From contig CBDAQB010000002.1 of assembly GCA_965198825.1 (NCBI GenBank), positions 558,001-622,000 of the forward strand: a DNA stretch of 64,000 nucleotides, written 5' to 3'. The stretch comes from BOG-908 sp965198825. Lineage in GTDB: Bacteria; Pseudomonadota; Alphaproteobacteria; Acetobacterales; Acetobacteraceae. The notes under the pieces are model-generated. The model worked only from the letters and a program-made list of their open reading frames with translations. It was not told where the DNA came from and searched no databases. The first letter of the stretch is position 1; every line of letters begins with the position of its first letter. The position numbers were made by a program, and so were the translations under genes. Of the stretch, positions 61,814-64,000 are shown piece after piece.

Positions 61814-63379
61814 ATGCAGCAAACCATCGTCAGTGTCGTCTTTCCCGCAGATCCCGCTGCGCTCGATACTCTGCAAGCGGAGATGGACACCGTTCGTAAG
61901 AAGCTTGCGGGCGCCCAGAACGACTTTGCGGTGTTACGGGCCGCACTTCCCACCTTGCACTTCATGTCCGTCGTACTGTTCGCCCCAACCGCGGGTGTGC
62001 CGGCCGGCGATCCGCCGGCTACGCCGCAGTTCATTCTGGAGGCGAACTTCGATGGCGCCCCCGGGCCATTCTGGGCAGCGTTGCAGGCAGTGATTGGCGA
62101 GGATCTGCGCAGTTTGATCCGGCTCTGCGCGCCGCCGCTTGGCGCCTCCGATACCTTGTTCCAGGCTATCACTGCAGGGGGCGCGCGGACGCCGGTGGCG
62201 CCTTTGCTCGAGCGGCAAAGCGTGTTTCCCGAGGCGAGCCATATCGGCGCCCGGGCTCTGAGCCAGATCAGGATCCAGGAGCACAACAGGCTCTTTGCCG
62301 CAGCCGAAGCGCAATTGCCGCCGCCCGCAGAGGTGCTCTCGCAAGGGGCGGTGGGTATCCACGGTTGGCTACGCGCGCAATTGCTGCCGAGCTTCGCCTG
62401 GTTAGCCGAACCCTATGAGGCGACCATCACGGTGGCGGAGAAAAACAGAGATCTCTGGCTGCTGCTGGGATTTGCCGCGCTGTCGGTCCTGTGCGCGATT
62501 TTGCCTTGGATCGTTCTGGGTAAAATCATCCACCCTGCCGATGCGGCAGCCATCGCTTTCCTGGTCGGTGCTGGCTGTATGCTGGCCCTGAAAGACGTCG
62601 GCGCGCTGCTCACTCTGGCAGGCAAGCCAGAGATGCATAATCTCTGGGTTATCATTGCTGTTACGCTGCTGATTGCGGCGGGATGGCTTCCTTCGCACGT
62701 TGCGCGCACGGGGTTCGCGGCCTGGGTCATCTTGTGCGTCGCCGGTCTCATCGCGGGCTTGCTGATCCTGCTGGCAGCGTTGCGGAACCGCGAACGCGCG
62801 GATCCAGCGCCTGCCGACTCGGTGCCTGATCCTGCGGCAGTGCGTGCGCTTCAGGCGTGGGAGGACTGCCACTTGGCAGGTTCCGACCACATGGCGAGCC
62901 TGGTGACCATCAAGCCCGGCCGCTTCAGGATCTTTCTCGTCCGCTTCGGCATGACCGCATTGGCTCGCGTGGTGCGGGTGACTGCGACGGACGGTTATCT
63001 CGGAAGCATGCGCACCATCCATTTCGCTCATTGGGCCATCGTGGATCATGGAAGGCGGCTATTGTTCTTCAGTAATTTCGACGGCAGTTGGGAAAGCTAC
63101 CTCGATGATTTCGTCGAGAAGGCCCACGCCGGCCTGACACTCGCGTGGGGAAACTGCCTGGGGTTTCCGCCGCCGCGCTATCTGACGCTCGACGGCGCCA
63201 CGAAGGGACGAAAGTTCAAGGCGTGGGCACGTTGTTCCATGACGCCGAGCAGCTTCTGGTACGCCGCCTATCCCGATCTGACGGTCAACCAGATCATCCG
63301 GCAGGCGGCCGTGGCGAAAGGCTTGTGCTCACCAAGCTTGTCGGCCGCGGAAGCTAAAGCCTGGGCAAAGGAACTCTGA
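61814..63379 (+). CDS. membrane protein preceding a DyP-like peroxidase
   Basis: About 521 residues. The N-terminal 200 residues are soluble (TIVSVVFPADPAALDTLQ...); residues 205-330 contain four membrane helices (LWLLLGFAALSVLCAILPW, AAIAFLVGAGCMLALKDVG, LWVIIAVTLLIAAGWL, AWVILCVAGLIAGLLILL). A C-terminal soluble domain contains MRTIHFAHWAIVDHGRRLLF, FFSNFDGSWESYLDDFVEK and PSSFWYAAYPDLTVNQIIR, a pattern I associate with proteins encoded beside or fused to DyP/heme peroxidases. The stop is one base before the peroxidase start, so they are a pair. ATG 61814 is used; a GTG at 61802 is an alternative. Function not established. Confidence 0.72.
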   Translation: MQQTIVSVVFPADPAALDTLQAEMDTVRKKLAGAQNDFAVLRAALPTLHFMSVVLFAPTAGVPAGDPPATPQFILEANFDGAPGPFWAALQAVIGEDLRSLIRLCAPPLGASDTLFQAITAGGARTPVAPLLERQSVFPEASHIGARALSQIRIQEHNRLFAAAEAQLPPPAEVLSQGAVGIHGWLRAQLLPSFAWLAEPYEATITVAEKNRDLWLLLGFAALSVLCAILPWIVLGKIIHPADAAAIAFLVGAGCMLALKDVGALLTLAGKPEMHNLWVIIAVTLLIAAGWLPSHVARTGFAAWVILCVAGLIAGLLILLAALRNRERADPAPADSVPDPAAVRALQAWEDCHLAGSDHMASLVTIKPGRFRIFLVRFGMTALARVVRVTATDGYLGSMRTIHFAHWAIVDHGRRLLFFSNFDGSWESYLDDFVEKAHAGLTLAWGNCLGFPPPRYLTLDGATKGRKFKAWARCSMTPSSFWYAAYPDLTVNQIIRQAAVAKGLCSPSLSAAEAKAWAKEL

Positions 63380-63380
63380 T

Positions 63381-64000
63381 ATGGCAGCGGTCGATGTCGG
63401 GAGCTGGCGTCTGGCTTCGCCGCACGCAGAGGCGGCACAGGGATTGATCGTCAGTCCTTTCGCGCACCTCCCTGAAGCGATTTGTCTGCTGCTTGATATC
63501 AGCGCGAAGCCGGGTTCGGCCTGGCTCCACGCCCTTCTCACAGGAGGTGCGGCACTGGCCGTGACGGCCGCCACGGGCAAGGTCACGGATGAGAGCGGCG
63601 CCGATACAGGATGCGCTTCCATCGCGTTCACGGCGACAGGGCTGCAGCAACTCGGACTCAATCCCGATGTGCTCAAGACATTTGGAACACCATTTCTCGA
63701 AGGCATGCACGAGCCTCATCGCCGGCGCAGGCTGGGAGACGCGTATCTCGATCCACCGGAACGCAAGCGCCGGCCGCTTTGGGGCGGCAACACGCCACTT
63801 CCAGCCGACACTGCGCCGGACGTCGACGCCGTTACCTGCGACCGGACCGTCCACGCCGCCATTATTCTCTATCACAAGGACGCGGGGTCGCTCGCGGCCT
63901 ACGCAAGCCCCATTCGCGAGCAGCTTTCCGCTTCAGGCATCTCGATCGTTCACGAACTCGATTTGTCGCTGCGCTTCGATGACAGCAACCCGCCTGTCGC
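63381..64000 (+). CDS. DyP-type peroxidase-like protein, 5' part
   Basis: An open frame from ATG 63381 runs off the window after 206 complete codons. It has a DyP-family N-terminal segment: GLIVSPFAHLPEAICLLLDI, SIAFTATGLQQLGLNPDVLK (both shown in part) and PFLEGMHEPHRRRRLGD. DyP peroxidases are heme enzymes; the heme-binding His and the distal Asp/Arg lie in the missing C-terminal half, so activity cannot be judged. The gene starts one base after the stop of the membrane-protein gene, so a membrane-tethered peroxidase complex is plausible. No encapsulin gene is visible. Confidence 0.7.
   Translation, partial: MAAVDVGSWRLASPHAEAAQGLIVSPFAHLPEAICLLLDISAKPGSAWLHALLTGGAALAVTAATGKVTDESGADTGCASIAFTATGLQQLGLNPDVLKTFGTPFLEGMHEPHRRRRLGDAYLDPPERKRRPLWGGNTPLPADTAPDVDAVTCDRTVHAAIILYHKDAGSLAAYASPIREQLSASGISIVHELDLSLRFDDSNPPV

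Overview
The window is GC-rich, densely coded chromosomal DNA from an alphaproteobacterium, most likely a member of Acetobacteraceae (Rhodospirillales). The grounds are the Tad pilus gene order, the PetP/PetR-like regulator pair, an IalB-family protein next to rlmN, the DUF2237 and twin-transmembrane small proteins, the fused cysNC, and an elongator tRNA-Met of alphaproteobacterial type. The genus cannot be fixed from sequence reading alone.

Layout. 1-9074: a Tad/Flp pilus operon (Flp pilin end, cpaA, cpaB, cpaC, an unusually short CpaD-like lipoprotein, cpaE, cpaF, tadB, tadC, tadD). 9203-14400: an unusual three-gene block made of a 577-residue protein with a duplicated seven-cysteine module, a 434-residue Ala/Pro-rich protein, and, divergently, a fused TssB-TssC contractile-sheath protein with no other type VI secretion gene in sight. 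14539-22682: N-formylglutamate amidohydrolase, a cyclase-family hydrolase, a YhaN/YhaO-type DNA repair pair (yhaO frameshifted) and a MASE4-GGDEF diguanylate cyclase. 22869-29432: IalB-family protein, rlmN, the sulfate activation operon cysD-cysNC-cysQ and a nickel/cobalt permease. 29499-36501: aldo/keto reductase, Rieske oxygenase, a Ser/Thr kinase with its ECF sigma factor, and a receiver-Hpt protein. 36547-39373: tRNA-Met and a MarR/OmpR/EnvZ-like regulatory operon. 39506-46501: methyltransferase, YghU-type glutathione transferase, ABC exporter, small secreted protein, prolyl oligopeptidase. 46672-47810: a complete IS630-family element. 47853-53249: divergent Rrf2 regulator and cysteine synthase, thioesterase, an alcohol dehydrogenase with two frameshifts, a CCA-adding enzyme and small membrane or unknown proteins. 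53348-64000: a large MscS channel, 2OG-Fe dioxygenase, copper chaperone and Sco1, epoxide-hydrolase-like enzyme, PutA, and a membrane protein next to a DyP-like peroxidase cut by the window end.

The feature that ties the window together is a dispersed composite inverted repeat of about 125-135 bp, present in twelve full copies (one split by the IS630 element), two half copies and one decayed copy. Every full copy sits at the 3' end of a gene, usually within 10 bases of a stop codon, often between convergent genes. Each has two near-identical but distinguishable arms around a conserved, asymmetric centre, and the arm order and centre direction are not locked together. It looks like a mobile or recombining bidirectional terminator.

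The best candidates for something undescribed are this repeat family and the orphan sheath block at 9203-14400.
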